The notes under the pieces: model-generated
The model's input: only the letters and a program-made list of their open reading frames with translations
Database searches by the model: none
What the model was told of the DNA's origin: nothing
Part shown: positions 1 through 5,874 of the stretch, piece after piece
Layout: every line of letters begins with the position of its first letter
How positions within the stretch are numbered: the first letter of the stretch is position 1
Origin: Bacteroidales bacterium
Lineage (GTDB): Bacteria > Bacteroidota > Bacteroidia > Bacteroidales > WCHB1-69
DNA length: 9,187 bases
Direction of reading: 5' to 3'
NCBI GenBank assembly: GCA_031273515.1
Contig: JAISRU010000235.1
Location: 1 to 9,187 of the forward strand
Made by a program: the position numbers and the translations under genes

Positions 1-19
1 GGAAATGGAGAATTGAACT

Positions 20-37
20 GCATCCCGTTAGGGATGC
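20..37. repeat. Hairpin repeat, 7-bp stem with GTTA loop
   Basis: GCATCCC and GGGATGC are perfectly complementary around the loop GTTA. Related hairpins with a four-base GTTA or GTCA loop occur at 74-91, 2359-2374 and, degenerate, at 8420-8437. They look like members of one dispersed palindromic family. Function is unknown. Confidence 0.75.
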
Positions 38-73
38 GTCGCTCGGTAGCAACAAACGACAATAACCAAAACT

Positions 74-91
74 GCATGCCGTCAGGTATGC
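74..91. repeat. Hairpin repeat, 7-bp stem with GTCA loop
   Basis: GCATGCC pairs with GGTATGC around GTCA, with one G-T wobble. The wobble keeps the fold in RNA and suggests that structure is conserved beyond sequence. Same family as the hairpin at 20-37. Confidence 0.65.
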
Positions 92-108
92 ACCCTATAC
101 ATTAAGGC

Positions 109-159
109 AATCATGTTAATCAGATAATCAGTTAATCAGATAAATCAGAGTTCAGACAA
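109..159 (+). repeat. Dispersed repeat, ATAAATCAGAGTTCAGA family, copy 1
   Basis: The block contains CATGTTAATCAG, a near-duplicate GTTAATCAG, then ATAAATCAGAGTTCAGACAA. It recurs inverted at 2241-2276, direct at 4248-4290, and as a short piece at 4364-4380. All copies are intergenic. Confidence 0.8.
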
Positions 160-258
160 TAAAGACAGAAGAAAATAAACAGTAAATTAAATCAAAAGTT
201 AAATAATAAACAAACAAGAACCGACGACTCGATGGGATATAACCGAGAACAATACCAA

Positions 259-1119
259 ATGAAGAAAGTATATTTATGGGCAACGATAGCAGTTGCAACA
301 GGAGTAATTTTGACGTTTACATCCTGCAAGAAAGAAGGAGTTTATAATCCGAACAAAAAGATCAGTCGAATTTTCTATCAGTCCACAGGGGCTAAACAAC
401 TGAGCCAGACATGGACGTGGGACGGTAATAAGTTGTCGAAGATTGATTATAATCAGTCAGGAAATTATTTGCATTTCGAGTACGACAAACGACGAGTGTC
501 TAAGATTACGGACAAAAATGGTGATTACACTCAAATCATCTATTCGGGATCCAAGATAGACAAAATAAATATTTATATGTCTAATCAATTGGCGTACACG
601 TGGACGTTTACCCATAAGAATGGGAAAATCAGCAAAATGAGCCGTGAACATTTTTCGATTAATAAAAATATGTCTGAAAAGAAGATGTCAGAGGCTTTGA
701 GTTTTATTCTTCCCGCACAGACGTCCGCCAATATTGCGGAGGTTATGTCGATGCACAAAAATCAAAAAGCAGCGACGCTCACTTCCTATACCGTTTCTTT
801 TACATGGAAAGGCGACAATGTGGAAAAAGAAGTCTATGAGCTGGCATACGATGACGGTTCATTAGCTATCACAAGCTATCGGAATACCTACGATAAAAAG
901 AAAAATCCGTACTATGGTTTCTGCGGAGATATCGATGTTGCATATAATTTTTCCAAAAACAATCTGAAGACAGTGGAAGAAACAACTTCGAGCAACACCG
1001 TCAATGAATGGGAATATACCTATACTTACGACGGTAATTATCCCAAAGAACAGATTTATATACGTCGTTACAGTACGTCGACCACGACTACCACCACGAC
1101 TTACGAATACGATAAATAA
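259..1119 (+). CDS. Hypothetical lipoprotein with YD-like beta repeats
   Basis: Predicted outer-membrane or periplasmic lipoprotein of 286 residues. The ATG at 259 is preferred over the in-frame ATG at 232, because it starts a classic signal peptide: MKK, a hydrophobic core, then lipobox FTSC with the acylated Cys at residue 23, followed by KKEG. The mature part has loose repeats of about 20 residues mixing aromatic-rich beta strands with turns (TWTWDGNKLSKI, HFEYDKRRVSKI, WTFTHKNGKISKM, WEYTYTYDGN). These recall YD/RHS-like or DUF4595-type beta proteins common in Bacteroidota; the family assignment is inference. The C-terminus has a run of seven threonines before YEYDK. The next gene starts 26 bases downstream on the same strand, so the two are probably co-transcribed. 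The molecular function is unknown. Confidence 0.8.
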   Translation: MKKVYLWATIAVATGVILTFTSCKKEGVYNPNKKISRIFYQSTGAKQLSQTWTWDGNKLSKIDYNQSGNYLHFEYDKRRVSKITDKNGDYTQIIYSGSKIDKINIYMSNQLAYTWTFTHKNGKISKMSREHFSINKNMSEKKMSEALSFILPAQTSANIAEVMSMHKNQKAATLTSYTVSFTWKGDNVEKEVYELAYDDGSLAITSYRNTYDKKKNPYYGFCGDIDVAYNFSKNNLKTVEETTSSNTVNEWEYTYTYDGNYPKEQIYIRRYSTSTTTTTTTYEYDK

Positions 1120-1145
1120 ACAACAATAATTAAATAGAAACAGCG

Positions 1146-2201
1146 ATGAAATATTATTTGAATGCCTTGCGTCTGTACGCCGATTTCAGCGGACGGGCAA
1201 GTAGAAAAGAATATTGGATGTTTGTGTTATTCAACATCCTGTTTGTGCTGGCAGCGGCTCTTTTGGGAGGTCTGTGTGCTCAGGTTGTCTGTCCCGACAA
1301 CGAGCGGGCGACGATGAATCTTATCACTAATTTTGCGCAGTTGTATGCGGTTGGGATAATCATTCCGTCTATGGCAGTTGCTGTGCGGCGATTGCACGAT
1401 GTGAGGAAAAGCGGCTGGTTGATGATATTGCTGATTTTTCCGGTTATGGCAAACAATTTTTTGCCACTATCGGAGATTGACCCCGTTCTGATCATAATCC
1501 TGCGCCTGCTTGCTTTCGGAGGAAGTATCTTTTTACTTGTGATGATGATGCTGGTCGGCGATGAAGACGCCAACCGTTACGGAGAGAAATCTACCGTTCC
1601 GACAATACGCACTGCCGAACAAAGTATCAAAAACCTTGCATTGACGCTGACAATAGCAGGAATAATGGGTATTATTGTTACTTTTTTGACTCATATTAAA
1701 TGGAAGTACGACGTCAATATCTACGTGATACTGAAATATGTTAACCCGATACTCTTCCTGACTGCGGGCATTTTGTTGTTGCAGAAACGCGACCGAAGTC
1801 TTGGCGTTGGAATTTTGTTTATGTTGGCGGCAGTTATGATCGTAAATAATATGATATCGTTGAATGGGATTGGTATGTACGGTCTGATTTTGTTTGTCGT
1901 TGATATTACGTTTGTTGTAGCATGGCTGTCTGCAGGCGTTGTGTGGATGCAGCGGAACAGAAAGCAAAAGTTTATTGCTGCGATTACGCCAAAATTTGCA
2001 GCCGTCTGTCTGATTGTTGCATTTGTAGTGGCAATAGTTTATTGTTTGTATTTTTTCGTTTCAATGCCTGAGTATTTTCCGTTTCAGTTGTTCGAATATC
2101 TGTATATCTTTGTACTACCTGTGTTGGCGTATACGCTGACCTGCAAAACGTCAATCGAAGAACCTGCACAGGAAGAGGAAAAGATATCAATACAGCTATA
2201 A
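1146..2201 (+). CDS. DUF805 inner-membrane protein with extra C-terminal membrane domain
   Basis: Polytopic inner-membrane protein of 351 residues. The N-terminal ~150 residues are a DUF805 domain (YhaH-like): the opening YYLNALRLYADFSGRASRKEYW, split here as residues 3-14 and 15-24, the hallmark RRLHDVRKSGW (81-91), and the closing GDEDANRYG (138-146). DUF805 proteins are usually about 110-150 residues. This one continues with five further hydrophobic segments (about 164-182, 193-212, 218-236, 243-267, 283-306, with a last one at 315-333) and an acidic tail containing EEPAQEEEK. The second half matches nothing I recognise. The gene lies 26 bases after the lipoprotein and is probably in the same operon. 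DUF805 has no established biochemical role; an envelope or stress role would be a guess. Confidence 0.85.
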   Translation: MKYYLNALRLYADFSGRASRKEYWMFVLFNILFVLAAALLGGLCAQVVCPDNERATMNLITNFAQLYAVGIIIPSMAVAVRRLHDVRKSGWLMILLIFPVMANNFLPLSEIDPVLIIILRLLAFGGSIFLLVMMMLVGDEDANRYGEKSTVPTIRTAEQSIKNLALTLTIAGIMGIIVTFLTHIKWKYDVNIYVILKYVNPILFLTAGILLLQKRDRSLGVGILFMLAAVMIVNNMISLNGIGMYGLILFVVDITFVVAWLSAGVVWMQRNRKQKFIAAITPKFAAVCLIVAFVVAIVYCLYFFVSMPEYFPFQLFEYLYIFVLPVLAYTLTCKTSIEEPAQEEEKISIQL

Positions 2202-2240
2202 GACAGGCGATAAACAATGAAGTAATTAGAAATTGAATTG

Positions 2241-2276
2241 TCTTGAACTCTGATTTATCTGATTAACATGATTAAC
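2241..2276 (-). repeat. Dispersed repeat, ATAAATCAGAGTTCA family, inverted copy
   Basis: Read on the minus strand this is GGTTAATCATGTTAATCAG followed by ATAAATCAGAGTTCAAGA. It matches copies at 109-159 and 4248-4290 but in the opposite orientation. Together with 4248-4290 it brackets the insertion sequence as an inverted pair. Confidence 0.8.
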
Positions 2277-2277
2277 C

Positions 2278-2305
2278 GTAGAGACGTTGCATGCAACGTC
2301 TCTAC
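2278..2305. repeat. Perfect 28-base palindrome
   Basis: The half-site GTAGAGACGTTGCA is followed directly by its exact reverse complement TGCAACGTCTCTAC, with no loop. As RNA it would form a strong hairpin, and it sits 77 bases after the DUF805 stop codon. It could act as a transcription barrier or terminator, although no T-run follows. It is more likely a REP-like dispersed palindrome. It is followed five bases later by GTTTACAATGACGTAAA. Confidence 0.85.
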
Positions 2306-2310
2306 ATTAT

Positions 2311-2327
2311 GTTTACAATGACGTAAA
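2311..2327. repeat. 17-base direct repeat, copy 1
   Basis: GTTTACAATGACGTAAA is repeated exactly at 2462-2478. In both places it stands directly beside a strong palindrome. Confidence 0.8.
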
Positions 2328-2358
2328 AATAATCGTCCTGTTTTCAGATAGTTACAGA

Positions 2359-2374
2359 TGTCCCGTTAGGGACA
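2359..2374. repeat. Hairpin repeat, 6-bp stem with GTTA loop
   Basis: TGTCCC and GGGACA pair perfectly around GTTA. It shares the core CCCGTTAGGGA with the hairpin at 20-37, supporting one dispersed family. Confidence 0.7.
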
Positions 2375-2428
2375 GAATGTGGGCATAAAACAGATTGATA
2401 ATGACGGAAGAGTATTCTTGATTGCCAC

Positions 2429-2463
2429 ACTCCGATCATTGAGCCTGTCGAAATGATCGGAGT
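2429..2463. repeat. REP-like palindrome, 12-bp stem and 11-base loop
   Basis: ACTCCGATCATT (2429-2440) and AATGATCGGAGT (2452-2463) are perfectly complementary around GAGCCTGTCGA. The right arm runs straight into the second copy of GTTTACAATGACGTAAA. Parts of both match segments in the leader of the neighbouring IS110-type element (3962-3970 and 3997-4004). Confidence 0.85.
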
Positions 2464-2478
2464 TTACAATGACGTAAA
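2462..2478. repeat. 17-base direct repeat, copy 2
   Basis: Exact second copy of GTTTACAATGACGTAAA, 151 bases after the first. It lies 17 bases from the transposase stop codon. Because copy 1 is not next to an insertion sequence end, this sequence is probably host DNA rather than the element terminus. Confidence 0.8.
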
Positions 2479-2495
2479 TCTTAATAATTACATAA

Positions 2496-3893
2496 TCAAG
2501 CTGTTTTGCAGATAGAGTAACCCATTTTTTCTGCCATTTTTTTCAATTTTTCTAATTTTCTTTCCTCTTGTTTTTGTGTTTGTTGGTCGATACGGGTAGT
2601 ATCGTATTCTGTTTGATTTTTGACAAGGGTGTAAAATAATACGGCTAATTTTCGAGCCACAGCTTTATTCGCCGTTTTAGAACCATGATTGACGGCTAAA
2701 CGACGGTATAGTTGTCCAAGGGGACTCTTACTTTGAGCTAAGGATTGGGCTGACAAACGAAAGGCTTGTGTTGCAGGATTACTTACCTTTTTCTTTTCGT
2801 GTCCCAACAGCCTGCCTCCTGACACACATCTGCGCGGATTCAAGCCTAACCAACTGACAAAATGTTCTACCGTTACCCATTTGCTCATATCCGTTCCCGT
2901 TACTGACATTATAGCCAATAATCCTTTTTCTTCAAATCCATCTATTTTGGTTAGGTCTACTCCTAAAATACGATGAAGATATCCTTTTGACTCAAAAGTG
3001 TATTGGTTTTTCCGTACAGGTATCTTTGTCTTTTTCACCTTTTTTTTTTCATCTTTTTTTGTTTCTTCTTTTTTTGTTTCTTCTTCAGGAACACTTACTT
3101 TTTTAGATGAAATTTCTTCTATGCTTATCAAAACTCCTTCTATGAGTTTGTCGTAATCATGCATCTGACGAACAAAGAAATCATATTCAACTAATTTCAT
3201 CCTTAAAAGTTCTACGAATTGTTTCTTATAAATACCAGTGAGAGATGCAAACAACGTTTCTTTGGATGCTTTGAACTTTGTTGTATCTATTAATGCTAGC
3301 AATGCCTGTGGGTCTGTTACTCCTGAGGCAATCGCTCTCAATATTTTCATACATCCTACTCCTTCAATATCACTGACCACATGTTGTATTTTGATGTTCA
3401 TTTTAGTCAGAAGACGCTGCATACGGGTCAGTGTTTCTGCCTTTTGTGTTTGTACTACATTACGCTCGTGTATATAATTGCGCAATTCTCTGAACCCTTC
3501 TTTCGCAATATGAGAGTTGCGCAAAATACCACATGAATGATACTGATGTATCCATTGACAATCCTGAATATCTGTCTTTTGATGAGACGAATTTTTGTAA
3601 TGTCCCGGATTGATCAGTGTAATGTTTATGCCTGCATCTTCAAGCAGTTCATGTAAACTCATCCAATAAACTCCTGTTGCTTCCATGGCTACATCTGTGA
3701 TGCCTTCCTCTTTCAGCACCGATACCAATTCATTGAGGTCTTTCGTGAATCCTCCCGTATCGAATAAGCACCGATTACCTGATGAATCCGTATAAGATAC
3801 TGCCATTAACATACTTCCTACATCTATTCCTGCTGCATGAAAATTAAGCACAGGAATGCCTGCTAATACTTCTTTTTTGGTTACTTTTTCCAT
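2496..3893 (-). CDS. IS110-family transposase (DEDD/serine recombinase)
   Basis: Full-length DNA recombinase of 465 residues that moves the insertion sequence by an RNA-guided mechanism in characterised relatives. The N-terminal RuvC-like DEDD domain shows GIDVGS (D24), VAMEATGVYW (E71) and HQKTDIQDCQW (D108, D111). A helical linker follows. The C-terminal Transposase_20 domain (about 305-430) includes WLGLNPRRCVSGGRLLG, where S358 is the likely catalytic serine, and a conserved-type helix with ATQAFRL. The canonical helix-hairpin-helix glycines are poorly kept (ILGVDLTKIDGF). The protein is longer than the usual 300-400 residues, partly because of a Lys/Glu-rich stretch at about 264-292 and a charged coiled tail (about 436-455). 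Translation starts at the ATG 3891-3893 after an AAAGAA-rich leader. No frameshift or stop is seen. Confidence 0.93.
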   Translation of the reverse strand: MEKVTKKEVLAGIPVLNFHAAGIDVGSMLMAVSYTDSSGNRCLFDTGGFTKDLNELVSVLKEEGITDVAMEATGVYWMSLHELLEDAGINITLINPGHYKNSSHQKTDIQDCQWIHQYHSCGILRNSHIAKEGFRELRNYIHERNVVQTQKAETLTRMQRLLTKMNIKIQHVVSDIEGVGCMKILRAIASGVTDPQALLALIDTTKFKASKETLFASLTGIYKKQFVELLRMKLVEYDFFVRQMHDYDKLIEGVLISIEEISSKKVSVPEEETKKEETKKDEKKKVKKTKIPVRKNQYTFESKGYLHRILGVDLTKIDGFEEKGLLAIMSVTGTDMSKWVTVEHFVSWLGLNPRRCVSGGRLLGHEKKKVSNPATQAFRLSAQSLAQSKSPLGQLYRRLAVNHGSKTANKAVARKLAVLFYTLVKNQTEYDTTRIDQQTQKQEERKLEKLKKMAEKMGYSICKTA

Positions 3894-4093
3894 TTTCTTT
3901 TTTTATTCTTTTACTAATGAATTAAGCATTACAAAATCTGCTGCTACTCAAAGATGAAAGCTTACAATGATGGTAGCATTCTTAACAAAAAGAATGACTC
4001 CGATAATCTTTTTTGCATCAAGCAGCAGTCCCAATCTCGCAAACGGACTATTATGTACCAAACGACCATACGGGTTTTTTAATTTGTTCTGCT
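3894..4093 (-). ncRNA. Candidate bridge RNA (seekRNA) in IS110 leader
   Basis: The 200-base region between the promoter at 4100-4107 and the transposase ATG has no open reading frame on the coding strand but is strongly structured. Seen directly: an 8-bp long-range stem joins 4021-4028 and 3938-3945 (AGCAGCAG with CTGCTGCT). Inside it is a 7-bp hairpin (3977-3983 with 3990-3996, CATTCTT/AAGAATG). Just upstream in the RNA is a hairpin pairing 4045-4049 with 4027-4031, and near the ATG a weak hairpin (3915-3919 with 3927-3931). A stem enclosing an internal loop capped by a hairpin is the layout of IS110 bridge-RNA guide loops. RNA ends are approximate, and the second guide loop is not clearly recognised. 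Confidence 0.55.
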
Positions 4094-4099
4094 TTTTTG

Positions 4100-4107
4100 C
4101 AAATGTA
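4100..4107 (-). promoter_or_regulatory. Bacteroidota-type -7 promoter box for IS leader
   Basis: On the minus strand TACATTTG matches TAnnTTTG exactly. Transcription would begin about 4093 and run through the structured leader into the transposase gene, 200 bases downstream. No good -33 TTTG is seen at the expected distance, so strength is uncertain. Confidence 0.55.
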
Positions 4108-4169
4108 CAACTTTTTCCTTTAGATTTGCTCTTCGGAAAAAAAACTTACAATAACCGAGCTGTTACAGC

Positions 4170-4238
4170 AATGCAATCCCACGTCATCCTCCTTTTTTCC
4201 CTGACGTTCCTGCGGCAGGGTGGAGACTCGCAATGACG
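4170..4238. repeat. Dispersed repeat with GCAATCCC and GCAATGACG ends
   Basis: The block runs from GCAATGCAATCCCACGTCA to GACTCGCAATGACGGG. It resembles the widespread CGTCATTGCGAG...GCAATC class of intergenic repeats, with CGTCATCC and CCTGACG parts between. It is intergenic and probably host DNA flanking the insertion sequence. Confidence 0.5.
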
Positions 4239-4247
4239 GGTAGCGGT

Positions 4248-4290
4248 AATCATGTTCATCAGTTAATCAGATAAATCAGAGTTTAGACAA
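4248..4290 (+). repeat. Dispersed repeat, ATAAATCAGAGTTTAGA copy
   Basis: AATCATGTTCATCAGTTAATC followed by AGATAAATCAGAGTTTAGACAA matches the block at 109-159 in the same orientation, and 2241-2276 in the opposite one. It forms the right-hand member of the inverted pair bracketing the insertion sequence. Confidence 0.8.
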
Positions 4291-4308
4291 AAGGGAAATC
4301 ATGGGGAA

Positions 4309-4380
4309 GACAAAAGCGTCGCTTGCGATCTTGTCCACTCGTTCACTTGTTTACTTGTCCACGAATAAATCAGAGTTCAA
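4309..4380. repeat. Dispersed repeats (GACAAAAGCGTC, ACTCGTTCACTTGTT, ATAAATCAGAG)
   Basis: GACAAAAGCGTC (4309-4320) reappears as its reverse complement at 8949-8960. ACTCGTTCACTTGTT (4337-4351) is exactly repeated in the same orientation at 8970-8984. The segment ends with a short piece of the ATAAATCAGAGTTCA repeat (4364-4380). None looks coding here, whereas the copy at 8970 forms the end of a gene. Confidence 0.7.
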
Positions 4381-4405
4381 GATAAAATGGGGGAGGTAAA
4401 GAAAA

Positions 4406-4642
4406 TTACCAGATTATTCCTTTTTCGTAAGCTTTCTGCAAGGATTTCAAAACGCCATGTTTGTTGATGTGTTTAATTCCTTTTGCCGAAACTTTCAAAA
4501 TGACCCATTCATCCGTTTCAGGTATATAGAACTTCTTCTCCTGCAAATTCGGATAAAACCTGCGTTTGGTCTTTACATTGGAATGAGAAACGTGATTTCC
4601 TTTTAATGCTTGCTTTCCTGTTATTGTACAAATTCTGGACAT
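4406..4642 (-). CDS. rpmB: 50S ribosomal protein L28
   Basis: Structural protein of the large ribosomal subunit, 78 residues. Recognised from the N-terminal [20 protein letters not shown] (the ITGK...GNxVSHS signature), the basic [19 protein letters not shown] stretch, and the C-terminal [18 protein letters not shown] motif. The length fits the compact form of the family. It has its own promoter (4703-4710). In many Bacteroidota rpmB is followed by rpmG (L33), a small DUF4295 protein and ftsY. Here only repeats and an insertion sequence follow for about 1.9 kb, so that cluster is broken or was never present. A weak 5-bp hairpin (4395-4399 with 4406-4410) overlaps the stop codon but has no T-run, so no clear terminator is seen. 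Confidence 0.95.
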   Translation of the reverse strand: MSRICTITGKQALKGNHVSHSNVKTKRRFYPNLQEKKFYIPETDEWVILKVSAKGIKHINKHGVLKSLQKAYEKGIIW

Positions 4643-4702
4643 TGTTTTTCTGTATTTAATAGGTGTTTATAAAACGATTATTTGCCCGTTTCAGGCAGGC
4701 TG

Positions 4703-4710
4703 CAAAGTTA
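4703..4710 (-). promoter_or_regulatory. rpmB promoter -7 box
   Basis: TAACTTTG on the minus strand matches the TAnnTTTG consensus and lies 61 bases upstream of the rpmB ATG. An upstream TTTTG (4726-4730) is 15 bases away, shorter than the usual -33 spacing. The leader of about 50 bases is long enough for regulation, but no fold stands out. Confidence 0.6.
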
Positions 4711-4733
4711 CTATTTTTTTCAATACAAAACAC

Positions 4734-4759
4734 CTGTTGAACATTTATTTTTTCAACAG
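4734..4759. promoter_or_regulatory. Inverted repeat upstream of rpmB promoter
   Basis: CTGTTGAA (4734-4741) and TTCAACAG (4752-4759) form a perfect 8-bp inverted repeat around a 10-base AT-rich spacer. It lies 23 bases upstream of the rpmB -7 box, overlapping or just beyond where the -33 element would be. It could be an operator or an end-of-transcript hairpin for pyrD. No T-run on the minus strand follows immediately, so an operator or simple upstream element is at least as likely. Confidence 0.4.
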
Positions 4760-4942
4760 ACCTTTATATCAGTATAATCAATTGTAAATGAATGTCTAAA
4801 TAATCGGATAGACAAGACTGATACCCTCTTTTATTCGCTAAATCCGCTGATTATAGCGCAATTTTCAGTTGCAAATTTCAATAAATCGGACGACAGTCAG
4901 CAGATTTCTGATTCTTGTCTTCTGTTTTTGGTCGAATAGAAG
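4760..4942. other. Intergenic spacer between pyrD and rpmB, no gene seen
   Basis: AT-rich DNA with no convincing reading frame, RNA gene or recognised repeat. A weak CGCTA...TAGCG pairing is present near 4836-4859. It has no following T-run suitable for terminating pyrD. Confidence 0.5.
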
Positions 4943-5851
4943 TCAGTGTATTTTACCTGTCAGTTCTCTGATATTTTCAATTCCTTTTTTGTCTGCATAC
5001 CGGTGAAGTCCATCAATGATTTTGACGGAAACTAATGGATCGATAAAATTAGCCGTCCCTACCTGAACAGCAGAAGCCCCTGCTAACATAAACTCAACCA
5101 CATCGGTCGCATTCATGATGCCGCCTAAGCCGATTATCGGAATTTTCACAACTTTCGACGTCTGCCAAACCATACGCAGGGCAACGGGTTTCACGCAGGG
5201 ACCTGAAAGTCCTCCTGTAATGGTGGATAAGATCGGTTTTTGTTTGTCAGCGTCAATCGCCATTCCCAACAGGGTATTAATCAGAGAAATTGCATCTGCT
5301 CCTGCTTCTTCCACAGCTTGCGCAATGTCGGCAATGCTGGTTACGTTGGGAGAGAGTTTCACTATTAAGGTCTGTTTGTAAACCTGTCTGACGGCTTTTA
5401 CAACCGACTGAGCAGAAGTACAGGAAGTCCCGAAAGTCATGCCGCCTTCTTTTACATTAGGACAGGAAATATTCAACTCAATGGCAGGAATATCTTGCAG
5501 GACATTTAATTTTTCTGCCGTCCTGACATAATCTTCAACAGCAGACCCCGACACATTGACAATCACAGGAGCGCCGCAGTCTTTTATACGGGGATAGATA
5601 TGGTCAATAAAATAATCCACGCCTTTGTTTTGTAACCCGACCGCATTGAGCATTCCCGAAGGAGTTTCCGCCATGCGCGGGTAAGGATTTCCTTCTCTTG
5701 GATGCAGTGTAGTTCCTTTCACGATGATACCGCCCAAACGGGAAAGGTCGATAAAATCAGCGTATTCTTCTCCATAGCCAAACGTCCCTGACGCCGTCAG
5801 GACAGGGTTCTTGAATTGTATCTTGCCAATTTGGACTGCTAAATTTGCCAC
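4943..5851 (-). CDS. pyrD: Dihydroorotate dehydrogenase, class 1B catalytic subunit
   Basis: Cytosolic FMN flavoprotein of 302 residues that oxidises dihydroorotate to orotate, the fourth step of pyrimidine synthesis. The TIM barrel shows [12 protein letters not shown] (16-27), VKGTT with FMN-contacting K45, NAVGLQNKG (69-77), [11 protein letters not shown] with the active-site base C130, VKLSPN with K165, [10 protein letters not shown], and the phosphate loops GLGG (241-244) and VGTA (264-267). The catalytic Cys, rather than Ser, marks class 1. NPYPRM and the overall length fit 1B. The start is GTG (5849-5851); a TAA lies in frame 15 to 20 bases upstream and no ATG intervenes. Class 1B enzymes pair with PyrK, usually encoded next door, but none is seen here. 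The gap to the upstream ligase gene is only 23 bases, so co-transcription is likely. Confidence 0.95.
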   Translation of the reverse strand: MANLAVQIGKIQFKNPVLTASGTFGYGEEYADFIDLSRLGGIIVKGTTLHPREGNPYPRMAETPSGMLNAVGLQNKGVDYFIDHIYPRIKDCGAPVIVNVSGSAVEDYVRTAEKLNVLQDIPAIELNISCPNVKEGGMTFGTSCTSAQSVVKAVRQVYKQTLIVKLSPNVTSIADIAQAVEEAGADAISLINTLLGMAIDADKQKPILSTITGGLSGPCVKPVALRMVWQTSKVVKIPIIGLGGIMNATDVVEFMLAGASAVQVGTANFIDPLVSVKIIDGLHRYADKKGIENIRELTGKIH

Positions 5852-5874
5852 TGTTTCTTCAGATTATTTGTGAG

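Larger units (their letters stand above)
1..231. repeat. Intergenic dispersed-repeat cluster, no gene seen
   Basis: No credible gene lies before the lipoprotein. The stretch begins with a fragment like GGAGAATTGAACTGC, then carries two short hairpins (20-37 and 74-91). After these comes an AT-rich block built on ATAAATCAGAGTTCAGA (109-159), which recurs at 2241-2276, 4248-4290 and 4364-4380. No TAnnTTTG promoter is visible on the plus strand here, so the promoter of the downstream pair is unassigned. Confidence 0.7.
2202..2495. repeat. Intergenic repeat cluster between convergent genes
   Basis: This 294-base stretch between the DUF805 gene and the convergent transposase gene has no gene. In order it holds an inverted copy of the ATAAATCAGAGTTCA repeat (2241-2276), a 28-base perfect palindrome (2278-2305), GTTTACAATGACGTAAA (2311-2327), a GTTA-loop hairpin (2359-2374), a 12-bp inverted repeat (2429-2463), and a second exact GTTTACAATGACGTAAA (2462-2478). 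The last 17 bases before the transposase stop codon may belong to the insertion sequence end. Confidence 0.75.
2479..4158 (-). mobile_element. IS110-family insertion sequence (ends approximate)
   Basis: A complete transposase gene plus a structured, promoter-bearing leader forms an IS110-type element on the minus strand. Elements of this family normally lack terminal inverted repeats and target duplications, so the ends cannot be read directly. I place the 3' end after the genomic 17-mer (ends 2478) and the 5' end before the dispersed-repeat block that starts near 4170. Both are estimates. The long 5' leader and short 3' side fit the IS110 rather than the IS1111 subgroup. The gene is intact, so the element may be active. 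Confidence 0.6.

Noticed and set aside
232..258. Earlier ATG for the lipoprotein
   Set aside because: The nine added residues are charged and polar and precede a complete signal peptide that starts at the next Met.
2278..2305. Palindrome as a classic terminator of the DUF805 operon
   Set aside because: The stem is strong, but no T-run follows on either strand and it is part of a repeat-rich cluster; a terminator role remains possible but unsupported.
3967..4236. Plus-strand open frame over the IS leader
   Set aside because: It lies antisense to the leader and its promoter, runs into a dispersed repeat, and gives no recognisable protein.
4830..4880. Possible tRNA or structured RNA between pyrD and rpmB
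   Set aside because: Only a 5-bp pairing is visible; there is no cloverleaf, T-loop or other RNA-gene signature.
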